This document shows positions 29,091-39,264 of a stretch of 64,000 nt of DNA, one piece after another. Every line of letters begins with the position of its first letter. The stretch's first letter is position 1. Below the pieces are notes generated by a model. It did no database searches and had not been told where the DNA came from. It was given only the letters and a program-made list of their open reading frames with translations. This DNA is from Deltaproteobacteria bacterium. Its GTDB lineage: Bacteria; Myxococcota_A; Polyangia; Polyangiales; Houyiibacteriaceae. The stretch is from contig JAEPMI010000001.1 of the NCBI GenBank assembly GCA_017644045.1, positions 178,470 to 242,469 of the forward strand, written 5' to 3'. Made by a program: the position numbers and the translations under genes.

Positions 29091-29423
29091 CTACGCCTTT
29101 GCCGTCACGCCGTAGAGCATCTTGTTCACGCGGTCGCTGAGCGCTGTGGACTCGCGAGCGGCATCCGCCGACACCGCCGCAGTCGCGACCAGCAACTCGA
29201 GACACGTGAAGAGCTCTCGACCCGAGCCGAGCGCGACTCGGAAGTGATGCTGCTGACGACGCGACCGACCGTAGCCAGAGCCTTCCGCGATGTTCAGCGG
29301 CGTCGACCGAGCCGCACGACCGAGCTGGTCTGCGAGCTCCGGATCGTTGACGCGAGCCTCAGGCATCACGTCGCGATGAACGAGAGCCACGAGCTGAAGT
29401 GATAGACGATGAACGATGAGCAT
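29091..29423 (-). CDS. Four-helix-bundle protein (S23/Avd-like), second copy
   Basis: The protein has 110 residues from ATG 29423, chosen because AGGAGGT lies 7 nt upstream. It shares the family core with its convergent neighbour: DPELADQLGRAARSTPLNIAEG, then GYGRSRRQQHHF and ALGSGRELFTCLELL. The two are clearly diverged rather than a fresh duplicate. They sit tail to tail inside a segment bounded by related tandem repeats. A nucleic-acid-binding role is known for relatives; the target here cannot be inferred. Confidence 0.85.
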   Translation of the reverse strand: MLIVHRLSLQLVALVHRDVMPEARVNDPELADQLGRAARSTPLNIAEGSGYGRSRRQQHHFRVALGSGRELFTCLELLVATAAVSADAARESTALSDRVNKMLYGVTAKA

Positions 29424-29660
29424 GGACTGACCTCCTGTAGGTCGAGCGCCAACGACGACGTGACCGCCACGCCGTCCTGCGCTCACCCCCACCGCCCTCG
29501 TGGGCGGGGTCAGTCAACCCCGTCAGCCGCCGTAGGCGGGACGAGCGCAGCGAGTCGGGTTTACTTACCCCGACCACGAGGGCAGCCTCGGATCAGCAGG
29601 ACGAGCCCAGCCCCTTCACCTTTGCCGAAGGCAAGCCGATGCGAAGCGAGGCTACAAAGT
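29424..29660. other. Intergenic stretch upstream of the second four-helix-bundle gene
   Basis: Part of a 421-bp gap. It has GC-rich self-complementary patches, for example CCGCC-CTCGT-GGGCGG near 29489-29504, but no supported ORF. The ribosome site of the minus-strand gene lies at its left end. Confidence 0.45.
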
Positions 29661-29806
29661 CCGACTCCGAGAACCGAACGACCGGATCCGACTCCGAGAA
29701 CCGATCGCCGACTCCGAGAACCGACTGCCGACTCCGAGAACCGACTGCCGACGGCCGAGAACCGACGGCCGACCCCGAGAACCGACGACCGACTCCGAGA
29801 ACCGAC
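29661..29806. repeat. Second tandem array, about 20-bp period, related to 28350-28486
   Basis: GAGAACC occurs at 29669, 29696, 29716, 29736, 29757, 29777 and 29797. Spacing is 20 bp except for one 27 and one 21. The core CCGACTCCGAGAACCGA is the same as in the first array and in the same orientation. Units differ more than in the first array. It ends about 40 bp before the TerB-like gene. Confidence 0.85.
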
Positions 29807-29831
29807 CGATCCCGCGCGCCCCACGCCGTGG

Positions 29832-29837
29832 TAGCGT
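29832..29837 (+). promoter_or_regulatory. -10-like element TAGCGT, 7 nt before GTG 29845
   Basis: TAGCGT fits TANNNT 7 nt before the start of the TerB-like gene, without a Shine-Dalgarno sequence or a convincing -35. Confidence 0.3.
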
Positions 29838-29844
29838 TCCGCCC

Positions 29845-30210
29845 GTGACCACCTATCGCGAAGACGGGCTGAAGCTGAAGGATCTGGACGACGACGAGGC
29901 ACTCGCCCTCGGCGGGCTCATCCGGGTCCTCATCCGTTTGGACGGCTCTTTCTCGGAAGAGGAAGAGGAGCACATGGACGCGGTGGCGGCGGAGGTCGGT
30001 GACCGAGAGACGCTCTGGAGCATCATCTCGCGCTCGGCCCAGGAGCTCGCCGACGACGACGCGATCCGGCGGAAGGCGGCCATGGTCGACCGCACCGGCG
30101 CGCGTGAGCTCATCCGCTACGTGCTCGAGAGCATCGCGATCGCCGAGACGATCACGGTGACAGAGCAGAAGCTGCTCGATTGGCTCGACAACGAAGCCTG
30201 GACCGACTGA
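29845..30210 (+). CDS. Small helical TerB-like protein
   Basis: The protein has 121 residues, acidic and all-alpha in appearance. LIRVLIRLDGSFSEEEEEHM resembles the Asp-Gly-x-(h)-x-x-x-E turn between helices of TerB/tellurite-resistance domains, and AIAETITVTEQKLLDWL repeats the pattern near the C-terminus. TerB-like proteins occur with stress and envelope modules, but this one has no Ter neighbours. The GTG start is assigned from the codon pattern. Family assignment is tentative. Confidence 0.6.
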   Translation: MTTYREDGLKLKDLDDDEALALGGLIRVLIRLDGSFSEEEEEHMDAVAAEVGDRETLWSIISRSAQELADDDAIRRKAAMVDRTGARELIRYVLESIAIAETITVTEQKLLDWLDNEAWTD

Positions 30211-30211
30211 G

Positions 30212-31516
30212 CTACACCAGCACGCCGCTCAGGGCATCGGTTCCGTCGTCGCCGAACACGGCGCCCGTGGCGCCGAAGCTCCCGCCGACGCCGAAGAGGC
30301 GCATGAGGGTGACGTGCAGGTTCGCGAGCGGCGCGCCGCCGGTGGCGATCTGACGGCCGGTGGTGCCGACGAAGCGCTGCGCGCCGAAGAGCAGCGGACA
30401 GACCCGCTGGTGATCGTGGTTGTACCCGTCACCCATGCTCGGGAGCACGAGCACCAACGTGTCGTCGAGTAGCGAGCCGCCGGAGCCGGAGGGCGTGCCG
30501 TCGAGTCGACCGAGCAGGTCGGCGATCATGGTGGCGTGCCAGCTCTCGACCCGCTGCAGCCGGTCGAGGCCCGAGGGGCTGAGGTCGTGGGAGAGGACGT
30601 GGTGCCCACCAGGCGCACTCAGGAACTCGTGCGATCGCAGGCTGAGCCCGAACTCGATCATGAAGGTGATCACCTGGGTCTGACCACACTGGAGCGCGAG
30701 TCGAATGAGCTCGTGGAAGGCCACGACCCGATCGGGGTAGCTCTGCGCCGAGGGCACCAGCGCGTCGCTACCGCAGCTGGTCGCGGGCGGCGCGAGGCCG
30801 GTCTCGAGCTCGCGGAGGGAGGCCTCGTACTGCTGGAAGGTCTCCCGGTCTTCGGCGGAGAGCGTGCTCGCGAAACGGGCCGAGTCGGAACGGAGCGCGT
30901 CGAGCACCGAGCCGACGGATCCTCGCCGGATCTCGGCGGCCCGACCCGTTCGCCCATCGACGGCGCCATCGCCGAAGAGCCGCGTGAACGCGGCGCTCGG
31001 GTGAATGGTCGGGAGGAGCGGTTGCCGTGGCCCGCTCCAGGAGAGGCTCTGCGTGTAGGCGCACGCCGAGCCGCCCACGTCGCACACTCCGGGCTCGCCG
31101 GCGCTCCACTGGAGCGAGCCGAAGCGCGTCCCGAAGTCGACCTCACGCGCGATCAGCTGATCGACGGAGATGTCGTTGTGGACCTGCCCACCAGCCACCG
31201 TCGGGATGGTCTTGCCCGTGAGGATGGTGCCGGTCCCCATCGCATGCGCGGCACCCGGGCTCGCCACGGCAGCCGTGTTGTTGAGGTCGACCAGCGAGAG
31301 CGCCCGGTGCGCGAAGGGCTGCAGCGCCGCCGCGGGTCCCGGGAACGTCAGGCCGCCACCGCTCGCGCTCGGAACCCACCACTCCCGACGGCGCCCGTTC
31401 GGGAGGTAGTAGACGAGCAGCGCCGGGACATCTGCGGCGCGAGCCACCGACGGGAGAAAGGGGAGCGCGAGCGCCGCGCCCCCAGCGGCTCGAAGGAACT
31501 GTCGGCGTGTCGTCAC
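30212..31516 (-). CDS. Tat-exported DUF1552 protein
   Basis: The protein has 434 residues. Twin-arginine signal TTRRQFLRAAGGAALALPF is followed by the DUF1552 pattern: LLVYYLPNGRRREWW, the His in AAHAMGTGTILTG, IPTVAGGQVHNDISVDQ, and later GHHVLSHD and a DDTLVLVLPSMGDGYNHDH block. DUF1552 proteins are exported, sulfatase/alkaline-phosphatase-like in fold, and almost always paired with a DUF1587-1592 protein, as here (4-bp overlap with the upstream partner). Substrate unknown. Function likely periplasmic or on the surface. Confidence 0.88.
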   Translation of the reverse strand: MTTRRQFLRAAGGAALALPFLPSVARAADVPALLVYYLPNGRRREWWVPSASGGGLTFPGPAAALQPFAHRALSLVDLNNTAAVASPGAAHAMGTGTILTGKTIPTVAGGQVHNDISVDQLIAREVDFGTRFGSLQWSAGEPGVCDVGGSACAYTQSLSWSGPRQPLLPTIHPSAAFTRLFGDGAVDGRTGRAAEIRRGSVGSVLDALRSDSARFASTLSAEDRETFQQYEASLRELETGLAPPATSCGSDALVPSAQSYPDRVVAFHELIRLALQCGQTQVITFMIEFGLSLRSHEFLSAPGGHHVLSHDLSPSGLDRLQRVESWHATMIADLLGRLDGTPSGSGGSLLDDTLVLVLPSMGDGYNHDHQRVCPLLFGAQRFVGTTGRQIATGGAPLANLHVTLMRLFGVGGSFGATGAVFGDDGTDALSGVLV

Positions 31517-33876
31517 GGTGCGTCTCCTTCGTGGCCCCGGAACCCATCGGTCAGGGCGATGGCCTCGAGCACCTCGCTCAGGCTCCAGCCCTCGGTCGTC
31601 GCCTCGGCGGCGATGTCGTCGATGACCGCGTTCTCGTCGCCGACGGGGCTACGGCCGAGCGCGTAGGTGGTCAGCCATCGCGTGACGCAGGCGACGAACG
31701 CTTCCCGGTCCAACGCGGCGGCCATCTCCTCGGCGCCGTCGAAGGTGCCCCCGCCCTCCGGGAGCTCACCGTGCGAATCGAGGCCCGGCTCGTCCCGGAC
31801 GCGCCCGAGCGCGTCGTAGCGCTGGAAGCCCATGCCCAGGATGTCGAGGCGCACGTGGCACGAGGCGCAGACCTCGTTCTCGCGGTGCATCTCGAGCTGC
31901 TCCCGCACCGTGAGCTCGCCTTCGAACTCGATGGTGGGCACCTCGAGGCCGGCGGGCGGCGGCGGGACCGGCTCGCAGAGGACGTGGTCCGAGACCCAGC
32001 GCCCGCGCTGGATCGGCGACGGGTGGTCACCCTGGACGTGCAGGGCGAGCCACGCGCTCAGGCCCAGAACGCTCGCACGGCCCTCGGACGCGGCGACCTC
32101 CTGGGTCTCGTCGCTGCCAGGGAGGGGCTGCCCGTAGTGCGCGGCGAGCCGGTCGTTGGTCGCGGCGAAGTCCGCGTCGAGCATCGACGCGACCGGTCGC
32201 TCGCTGCGAAGGAAGCCACGGAAGAAGCCCTTGGACTCGGCCTCCATCGACGCCATGAGCGCCGCGTCGGCCTCCGGGAAGGTCTCGGCGGACGGACTCA
32301 GCTGGTCGAGCCGCCGGGTGGAGAGCCACTGCTCGCCGAAGCCGTCCACGATGGCCTGGGCGCGGTCGTCGGCGAGCATCCGGCGCACCTGAGCCCGGAG
32401 CACGTCGTCGTCGTCCAGCGTCCCGTCGTGCGCGGCCTGCATCAGCGCCTCGTCCGGCGTGCTGCTCCACAGGAAGTACGAGAGACGACCGGCGAGCCAC
32501 TCGAGGTCGGTGTCGCCGCGCCGGCGGCGATAGATGAAGTCGGGCGCCACCAGGATGCGGCGCAGCGTCAGCCGCAAGGCCTGGTCCGCGGTCTCACCCT
32601 CGTCCACGAGCCCTCGCCAGAACCGGTGGAGCGCGTCTGCCTCGTCCGCCTCGAGAGCGCGGCGCCACGCGCGCCGGGCGAAGGTGGTCGTGATGCGCCG
32701 GTAGCACTCCTGGTCGAGGTCGTCGGTGGTGACGGGTGCGATGGAGTCGACGATGTAGACGTGGGGCGTGGCCCCCTGCACGAGTCGCGGCGTCAGACTC
32801 CAGGGGAGCCCGATCGGCGTCGTCTCGAGCTGGCTCCGCGGCACCTCGTCGAACGCCTGCTCGTTCAGACGCCAAGCGGTGAGCGAGGTCGGATTCAGCA
32901 CGTGCCGGAGGACCGGGCCGCTCTCGTCCACGTCCTCGACGAACACGCGGGGATCGCCCGGCGAGATCACCACGCGGGGCACGAGCGGCATCGGCGGGCC
33001 GTCCGCCCAGCCGTCGGTGGGGGTGCTCTCGACGGCCCCGAAGCGCCACGCTTGGAACGAGGCCGGGTTCCGGACGTGGCGCCGAACCTCGACCGGCTCG
33101 ACCGACGGGGGCTCGGGCGTGCACACGAAGACTCGCTCGACTCCGGGGCCGGGAACGTTCGGACCGCGGAGCTCGACCGAGGCGACGAGCACGTCGTTGC
33201 CATAGCCCTCGGCGGGCTGGCGGACGAAGTTGGTCGGCCGGAAGACGAAGGTGTGCTCGCCCGCGGTCAGGTCGAGCGGCACCACGTGGTGTTCCGCGCC
33301 CTCGCGCATCACGACCGTGCGAACGACGCCCCCGTCCACCTCGATCTGTAGGTTCGGCGTGAGCGGCGTGGGCGAGATGTCGGCGCCATACGAGACCCCC
33401 TCGGCGGAGAGGACGAGCTCCACCGGCCCACCGGGCACCCGTTCGGTCATGCGGAGCTCGCCGCCCAGGAGGGAGCGGACCGGGCCGACGGCCTCACCGA
33501 CCGGCGGCAAGTCCTCGGCGCTGCGGTGGACCAGGTGCGCGGGTCGGGTGTCGAGCGCGTCGTCCACCACCTCCGCGGCGGCGGCGTAGTAGGCGCTCAG
33601 CAAGGTCGGGGTCAGCGTCAGGCTCTCGGCGATGTTGTCGAGCCCGGAGGAGGAGCCGTCCGGAGGGAAGGTGCTCCCGGGTCGCAGCCGCGTGCCGAGC
33701 AGGTCCCGCACGCTGTTGTCGTACTCGAGCCGATTCAGTCGGTGGAGCCTCGGCGGAGGCGCGTCGACCCCGGGACCGGGGTCCATGTCGACGTCGTCGT
33801 CCGGGAGGGTGCCGATGGTTCCATCGCAGGCGAACAGCGCGAGACAGGCCCCCCCGATGAGCAACGTCTTGGGCAT
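31513..33876 (-). CDS. DUF1587/1595/1592/1588/1585 lipoprotein with CxxCH
   Basis: The protein has 787 residues from ATG 33876 (AGGAG 7 nt upstream). Lipobox LFAC (Cys17). Domain order follows the planctomycete/myxobacterial family: DUF1587 (RLNRLEYDNSVRDLLGT), DUF1595 (RRAWRRALEADEADAL), DUF1592 (RLSYFLWSSTPDEALMQAA), DUF1588 (QRGRWVSDHVLCEPVPPPP and NEVCASCHVRLDILGMGFQ) and DUF1585. CASCH may bind haem c. A carbohydrate-binding-like sandwich is inserted between residues 120 and 330. It overlaps the DUF1552 gene by 4 bp, so the two are translationally coupled and probably act together outside the cytoplasm. Confidence 0.88.
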   Translation of the reverse strand: MPKTLLIGGACLALFACDGTIGTLPDDDVDMDPGPGVDAPPPRLHRLNRLEYDNSVRDLLGTRLRPGSTFPPDGSSSGLDNIAESLTLTPTLLSAYYAAAAEVVDDALDTRPAHLVHRSAEDLPPVGEAVGPVRSLLGGELRMTERVPGGPVELVLSAEGVSYGADISPTPLTPNLQIEVDGGVVRTVVMREGAEHHVVPLDLTAGEHTFVFRPTNFVRQPAEGYGNDVLVASVELRGPNVPGPGVERVFVCTPEPPSVEPVEVRRHVRNPASFQAWRFGAVESTPTDGWADGPPMPLVPRVVISPGDPRVFVEDVDESGPVLRHVLNPTSLTAWRLNEQAFDEVPRSQLETTPIGLPWSLTPRLVQGATPHVYIVDSIAPVTTDDLDQECYRRITTTFARRAWRRALEADEADALHRFWRGLVDEGETADQALRLTLRRILVAPDFIYRRRRGDTDLEWLAGRLSYFLWSSTPDEALMQAAHDGTLDDDDVLRAQVRRMLADDRAQAIVDGFGEQWLSTRRLDQLSPSAETFPEADAALMASMEAESKGFFRGFLRSERPVASMLDADFAATNDRLAAHYGQPLPGSDETQEVAASEGRASVLGLSAWLALHVQGDHPSPIQRGRWVSDHVLCEPVPPPPAGLEVPTIEFEGELTVREQLEMHRENEVCASCHVRLDILGMGFQRYDALGRVRDEPGLDSHGELPEGGGTFDGAEEMAAALDREAFVACVTRWLTTYALGRSPVGDENAVIDDIAAEATTEGWSLSEVLEAIALTDGFRGHEGDAP

Positions 33877-33982
33877 CGACGACTCCTGATGCACCCATCG
33901 TTCCACTGCCCGAAATCGGACCTTTTGGGCCGATGCGGACAGTGGACCGCGACACGCTGGCGCGAGACTGGGGTCCGTAGGC

Positions 33983-35308
33983 TCAGGAAGCCTGCGCGGA
34001 GGGAGCGTCCGAGGAGCGCTCTCCGTCATCCGGCGCCTCGGGCGGTGCCGGCGTGCGGCGGATGATCTCCACCCGCTCCACGTGCCGGTCGTCGCCCACG
34101 AGCACCCGGAGGTCGTAGTCGCCGACCGTGACCTCGGAGCCGATCGAGGGCACCCGACCGCTGAGGTGCACGAGCAAGCCGCCGAGCGAGTCGAAGTCGC
34201 CCTCCGTGGAGCCCTCGAGGGATTCGCCGAGGTACTCCTCGAGGTCGTAGATGCTGATCGTCGCGTCGGCGACGAAGTGGCCCGGGCCCTCCTGTCGGAC
34301 GGGGGCCTCGTCGTCGTCGTGCTCGTCCTCGATCTCGCCGACGATCTCTTCGAGGATGTCCTCGAGGGTCACCACCCCGGCGGCGCCACCGAACTCGTCG
34401 ACCACGACCGAGAGGTGGATGCGACGGGACTGCATCTCCTGGAGCAGTGCGCTGACCTTCTGGGTCTCGGGCGCGAAGAAGACCGGCGTGCGCATGAGGT
34501 CGCCGAGGGTCTGGTGTTCGAGCCCCTGGCGGAGCGCGCCGAAGACGTCCTTCGCGTAGAGGATCCCCTCCACCTGGTCCATCGATCGCCGGTACACCGG
34601 GTAGCGGCTGTGCCCGTTCTCCTCGATGGCGAGGAGCACCTCCTGGAGCGGAGTGTCGACCTCGAAGGCCACCACCTGCATGCGCGGGACCATCACCTCG
34701 CGCGCCACGGTCGCTCGGAACTCGAGAACGCTGCGCAGGAGCTTGGCCTGGTCCTGCTGCAGGTCACCCTGCTGCTCGCTCTTCTCGATCATCTTCTCCA
34801 CCGTACGGTGGCCGACCTCGGCCTCGGCGGGCGCGGCCGGAATCATGCGAGCTGTCAGTCGACCGAGCGCCGCGATCGGTGCGCCGATGGGCAGGGCGAG
34901 CCACTCGAGCGGGCGGAGCACGCGGAGCATCCGGAGCGCGGCGCGCGACGCGCGGCGACGCGTGATGGCGCTGAAGACCTCGGAGAGCATCGCGTAGGCG
35001 AGCCCGACCGAGACGGCCGCGGCGAACGACCACCAGCCCTGGTAGCGAGCGCCCAGCATCGCGGCGCAGCCGGCCGCGGCGCAGACGCAGAGCACCCGTC
35101 CGACGAGGAGCCGGGTGCGGACTCGCCGCCCGAGCGCCACACAGCGTCGCGCCTCCTTCGCCAACGGACCGGTCTCGTCGTCGGCGATGGCACGGATGCG
35201 CGCATCGCCCAGAGCCGAGAGGCCGGCGTTGGTGGCAGAGTAGAGCACCGCGAAGAAGAGGCCGAGACCCACTCCCACGCCGAGCCCGATACTACCTGGT
35301 TCGTCCAA
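33983..35308 (-). CDS. CNNM/CorC-type membrane protein with CBS pair
   Basis: The protein has 441 residues. A DUF21-like N-terminal region of about 150 residues has three or four helices. Then HRTVEKMIEKSEQQGDL leads to a CBS pair: VAREVMVPRMQVVAFE with YPVYRRSMDQVEGILYAKDVF, and MRTPVFFAPETQKV with VVVDEFGGAAGVVTLEDILEEIVGEI. A CorC/HlyC C-terminal domain follows (VADATISIYDLEEYLG ... LGGLLVHLSGRVPSIG). Such proteins mediate Mg/Co efflux and sense adenine nucleotides through CBS. The start is TTG 35308, with GAGGAAGG just upstream. Confidence 0.88.
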   Translation of the reverse strand: MDEPGSIGLGVGVGLGLFFAVLYSATNAGLSALGDARIRAIADDETGPLAKEARRCVALGRRVRTRLLVGRVLCVCAAAGCAAMLGARYQGWWSFAAAVSVGLAYAMLSEVFSAITRRRASRAALRMLRVLRPLEWLALPIGAPIAALGRLTARMIPAAPAEAEVGHRTVEKMIEKSEQQGDLQQDQAKLLRSVLEFRATVAREVMVPRMQVVAFEVDTPLQEVLLAIEENGHSRYPVYRRSMDQVEGILYAKDVFGALRQGLEHQTLGDLMRTPVFFAPETQKVSALLQEMQSRRIHLSVVVDEFGGAAGVVTLEDILEEIVGEIEDEHDDDEAPVRQEGPGHFVADATISIYDLEEYLGESLEGSTEGDFDSLGGLLVHLSGRVPSIGSEVTVGDYDLRVLVGDDRHVERVEIIRRTPAPPEAPDDGERSSDAPSAQAS

Positions 35309-35412
35309 GGCCTTCCTCAGTCGAGGTGAGGGTGTGTACCCCCGACCTGCGCTTCGAGATTAGACGCGGCTTCTCGGCCTCGCAAGGGAGGCCGGCTCGC
35401 CCGGCCCCATCG

Positions 35413-36624
35413 TTACTTGGAGGCATCTCGGGTCGCCCGGAGGCGGAGCCGCAGCGCGTTGAGCCGAATGAAGCCGGTCGCGTCGGACTGGTCGTAGACC
35501 TCGTCCGCCTCGAAGGTGGCGACCTCCGGGTCGTAGAGGGAACGGTCGGACCGGCGGCCGACCACCTGGGCGCTGCCCTTGTAGAGGCGGATGCGGGCCT
35601 CGCCCCAGACGTCCTTCTGGGACTCGTCGATGAGCGCCTGCAGCGCCTCGCGCTCCGGCGCGAACCAGAAGCCACGGTAGACCAGGGAGGCGTACTCGGG
35701 GATCAGGCCATCGCGGATGCGCATGACCTCGCGGTCGAGCGCGAGCGACTCCACGGCGCGGTGCGCCAGCTGGAGGATGGTGCCGCCGGGGGTCTCGTAG
35801 ACGCCACGGGACTTCATGCCGACGAAGCGGTTCTCGACGATGTCGACCCGACCGACGCCGTGCTTGGAGCCGATCTGGTTGAGGCGCTCGAGGAGGGCGA
35901 AGGGCGTCATGCGGTCGCCGTCGACGGCGACCGGGTTGCCGTTCTCGTAGCTGATGACGACTTCCTGGGCCTCGTCGGGCGCTTCCGAGGGAGTCGTGGT
36001 CCAGCGGAAGATCTCCTCGGGCGGCGCGGCCCAGGGATCCTCGAGGATCCCGCCCTCGTAGCTGATGTGGAACGCGTTGGCGTCCATCGAGTACGGCTTC
36101 TCCGCGGTCGCTTCGACCGGGATGTTGCGCTGCTTGCAGTACTCGATGCAGTCCGTGCGCGACTTCAGGTCCCAGATGCGCCAGGGGGCGATGACCTTCA
36201 CCTTCGGGTCGATGGCCATGGCGCTGAGCTCGAAGCGGACCTGGTCGTTGCCCTTGCCCGTCGCGCCGTGCGCGATGGCGTCGCAGCCCTCCGCGTGGGC
36301 CACGTCCATCATCGCCTTGGCGATGACCGGGCGGGCGATGGAGGTGCCCAGCAGGTAGGAGCCCTCATACACCGCGTTGGCGCGGAGCATCGGGAAGCAG
36401 AAGTCCCGAACGAACTCCTCGCGGACGTCCGCGACGACGCACTTCTCGGCGCCGGTGGCGCGCGCCTTCTCGTCGAGTCCGGTCAGCTCCTCGCCCTGGC
36501 CGACGTCGGCGCAGAACGCGACGACCTGGCAGCCCTCGTAGGTCTCTTTGAGCCAGGTGAGGATGACGGAGGTGTCGAGCCCACCGGAGTAGGCGAGCAC
36601 GATCTTCTTGGGCGTGTCGGACAT
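35413..36624 (-). CDS. argG: Argininosuccinate synthase
   Basis: The protein has 403 residues, full length. It condenses citrulline and aspartate using ATP (arginine biosynthesis, urea-cycle step). The N-terminal PP-motif [12 protein letters not shown] binds the ATP pyrophosphate. [13 protein letters not shown] and [18 protein letters not shown] are standard segments of the family. It is monocistronic in appearance; argF lies about 5 kb away on the same strand with the DnaK genes between. A CAGGCT hexamer lies 8 nt before ATG. Confidence 0.97.
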   Translation of the reverse strand: MSDTPKKIVLAYSGGLDTSVILTWLKETYEGCQVVAFCADVGQGEELTGLDEKARATGAEKCVVADVREEFVRDFCFPMLRANAVYEGSYLLGTSIARPVIAKAMMDVAHAEGCDAIAHGATGKGNDQVRFELSAMAIDPKVKVIAPWRIWDLKSRTDCIEYCKQRNIPVEATAEKPYSMDANAFHISYEGGILEDPWAAPPEEIFRWTTTPSEAPDEAQEVVISYENGNPVAVDGDRMTPFALLERLNQIGSKHGVGRVDIVENRFVGMKSRGVYETPGGTILQLAHRAVESLALDREVMRIRDGLIPEYASLVYRGFWFAPEREALQALIDESQKDVWGEARIRLYKGSAQVVGRRSDRSLYDPEVATFEADEVYDQSDATGFIRLNALRLRLRATRDASK

Positions 36625-36673
36625 CGCGCGGCAGCCTGGCTCAGCCGGGCCAGCGCGTCAACGCCGCGACCTC

Positions 36674-37375
36674 TCAGGCGATTTCGATGGCTTCGGAGAC
36701 CAGCAGGTCGACCAGGGTCTTGAGGGTCTCGAGCCGGGCCATGCCGGAGACCATCAGGAGCTCGTCGATGGTCGCGCTGCCGTCGATGCGGCTCAGCAGG
36801 AAGCCCGCGCGGTGGTCCAGGCCGAGCCACCGGATCTCGGAGGGCTTCACGACGACGCGGGGCCGCGCCTCCAGGCTCCCGAGCCGGGTGAGGTAGTGCT
36901 GCTCCAGCCGAGAGCGGCTCTCCTCGCTGATCTGCTGCGCTTCTTCGTGGTCCGGGGTTCGGCCCAGCACGAGCTCGGCCGCGAGCATCGCGCCGGTGAA
37001 GTCGTCGAGCTCGAAGCGCTCCCGCATCTCCGCGACCAGGTCGAGGTTCGAGCTCGTGATGCGCGAGCGCTCCACGAGACCGAGCGCACCATCGTTGCTC
37101 GACGGCGGGATGGACTGCAGCTCCACGCTCGAGCGCTCACCCGCCTCGCGGGTCTCGCCCTCGTCCAGGCGAAGATCCTCACTCGGCTCGCCCTCGGCGT
37201 CGAGGTCGATGGACATCGAGTCCACGCTCTCGTCGGGGAGCCGCAGCGGCGGCCCCACGAGCTCGGTCGTGATGCGACCGGAGCTCGCGGGCAGGGGAAT
37301 GGAGTCGGCGGACGAGCGACGACGCCGCCGGCCCTCGGGCGCGTCGGAGTCACCGCTCTCCTCCGCCATGGCCAT
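36674..37375 (-). CDS. Hypothetical acidic protein sharing a C-terminal module with the adjacent J-protein
   Basis: The protein has 233 residues. The first half is low-complexity, acidic and Ser-rich after an Arg run. A helical segment follows (RFELDDFTGAMLAAELVLG, TPR-like). The C-terminal GFLLSRIDGSATIDELLMVSG matches the N-terminal GFILSRIDGDTSVKDIADITG of the J-domain protein two genes upstream, a winged-helix-like module. It lies 4 bp after dnaK and is almost certainly in its operon. A role in targeting or regulating this Hsp70 system is inferred only from context. Confidence 0.7.
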   Translation of the reverse strand: MAMAEESGDSDAPEGRRRRRSSADSIPLPASSGRITTELVGPPLRLPDESVDSMSIDLDAEGEPSEDLRLDEGETREAGERSSVELQSIPPSSNDGALGLVERSRITSSNLDLVAEMRERFELDDFTGAMLAAELVLGRTPDHEEAQQISEESRSRLEQHYLTRLGSLEARPRVVVKPSEIRWLGLDHRAGFLLSRIDGSATIDELLMVSGMARLETLKTLVDLLVSEAIEIA

Positions 37376-37379
37376 GGTC

Positions 37380-39212
<1,833 letters not shown>

Positions 39213-39264
39213 TCAGGCTCCCAGGACCCTTCTCCCGACACACCGCCGAAAGTATTGAGGGATC

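Noticed and set aside
28685-29423. Possible diversity-generating retroelement (Avd-like genes)
   Set aside because: No reverse transcriptase and no template/variable repeat pair are present in the surrounding sequence.
28685-29423. Possible 23S rRNA intervening sequence
   Set aside because: The genes are not embedded in rRNA; flanks are protein-coding and tandem repeats.
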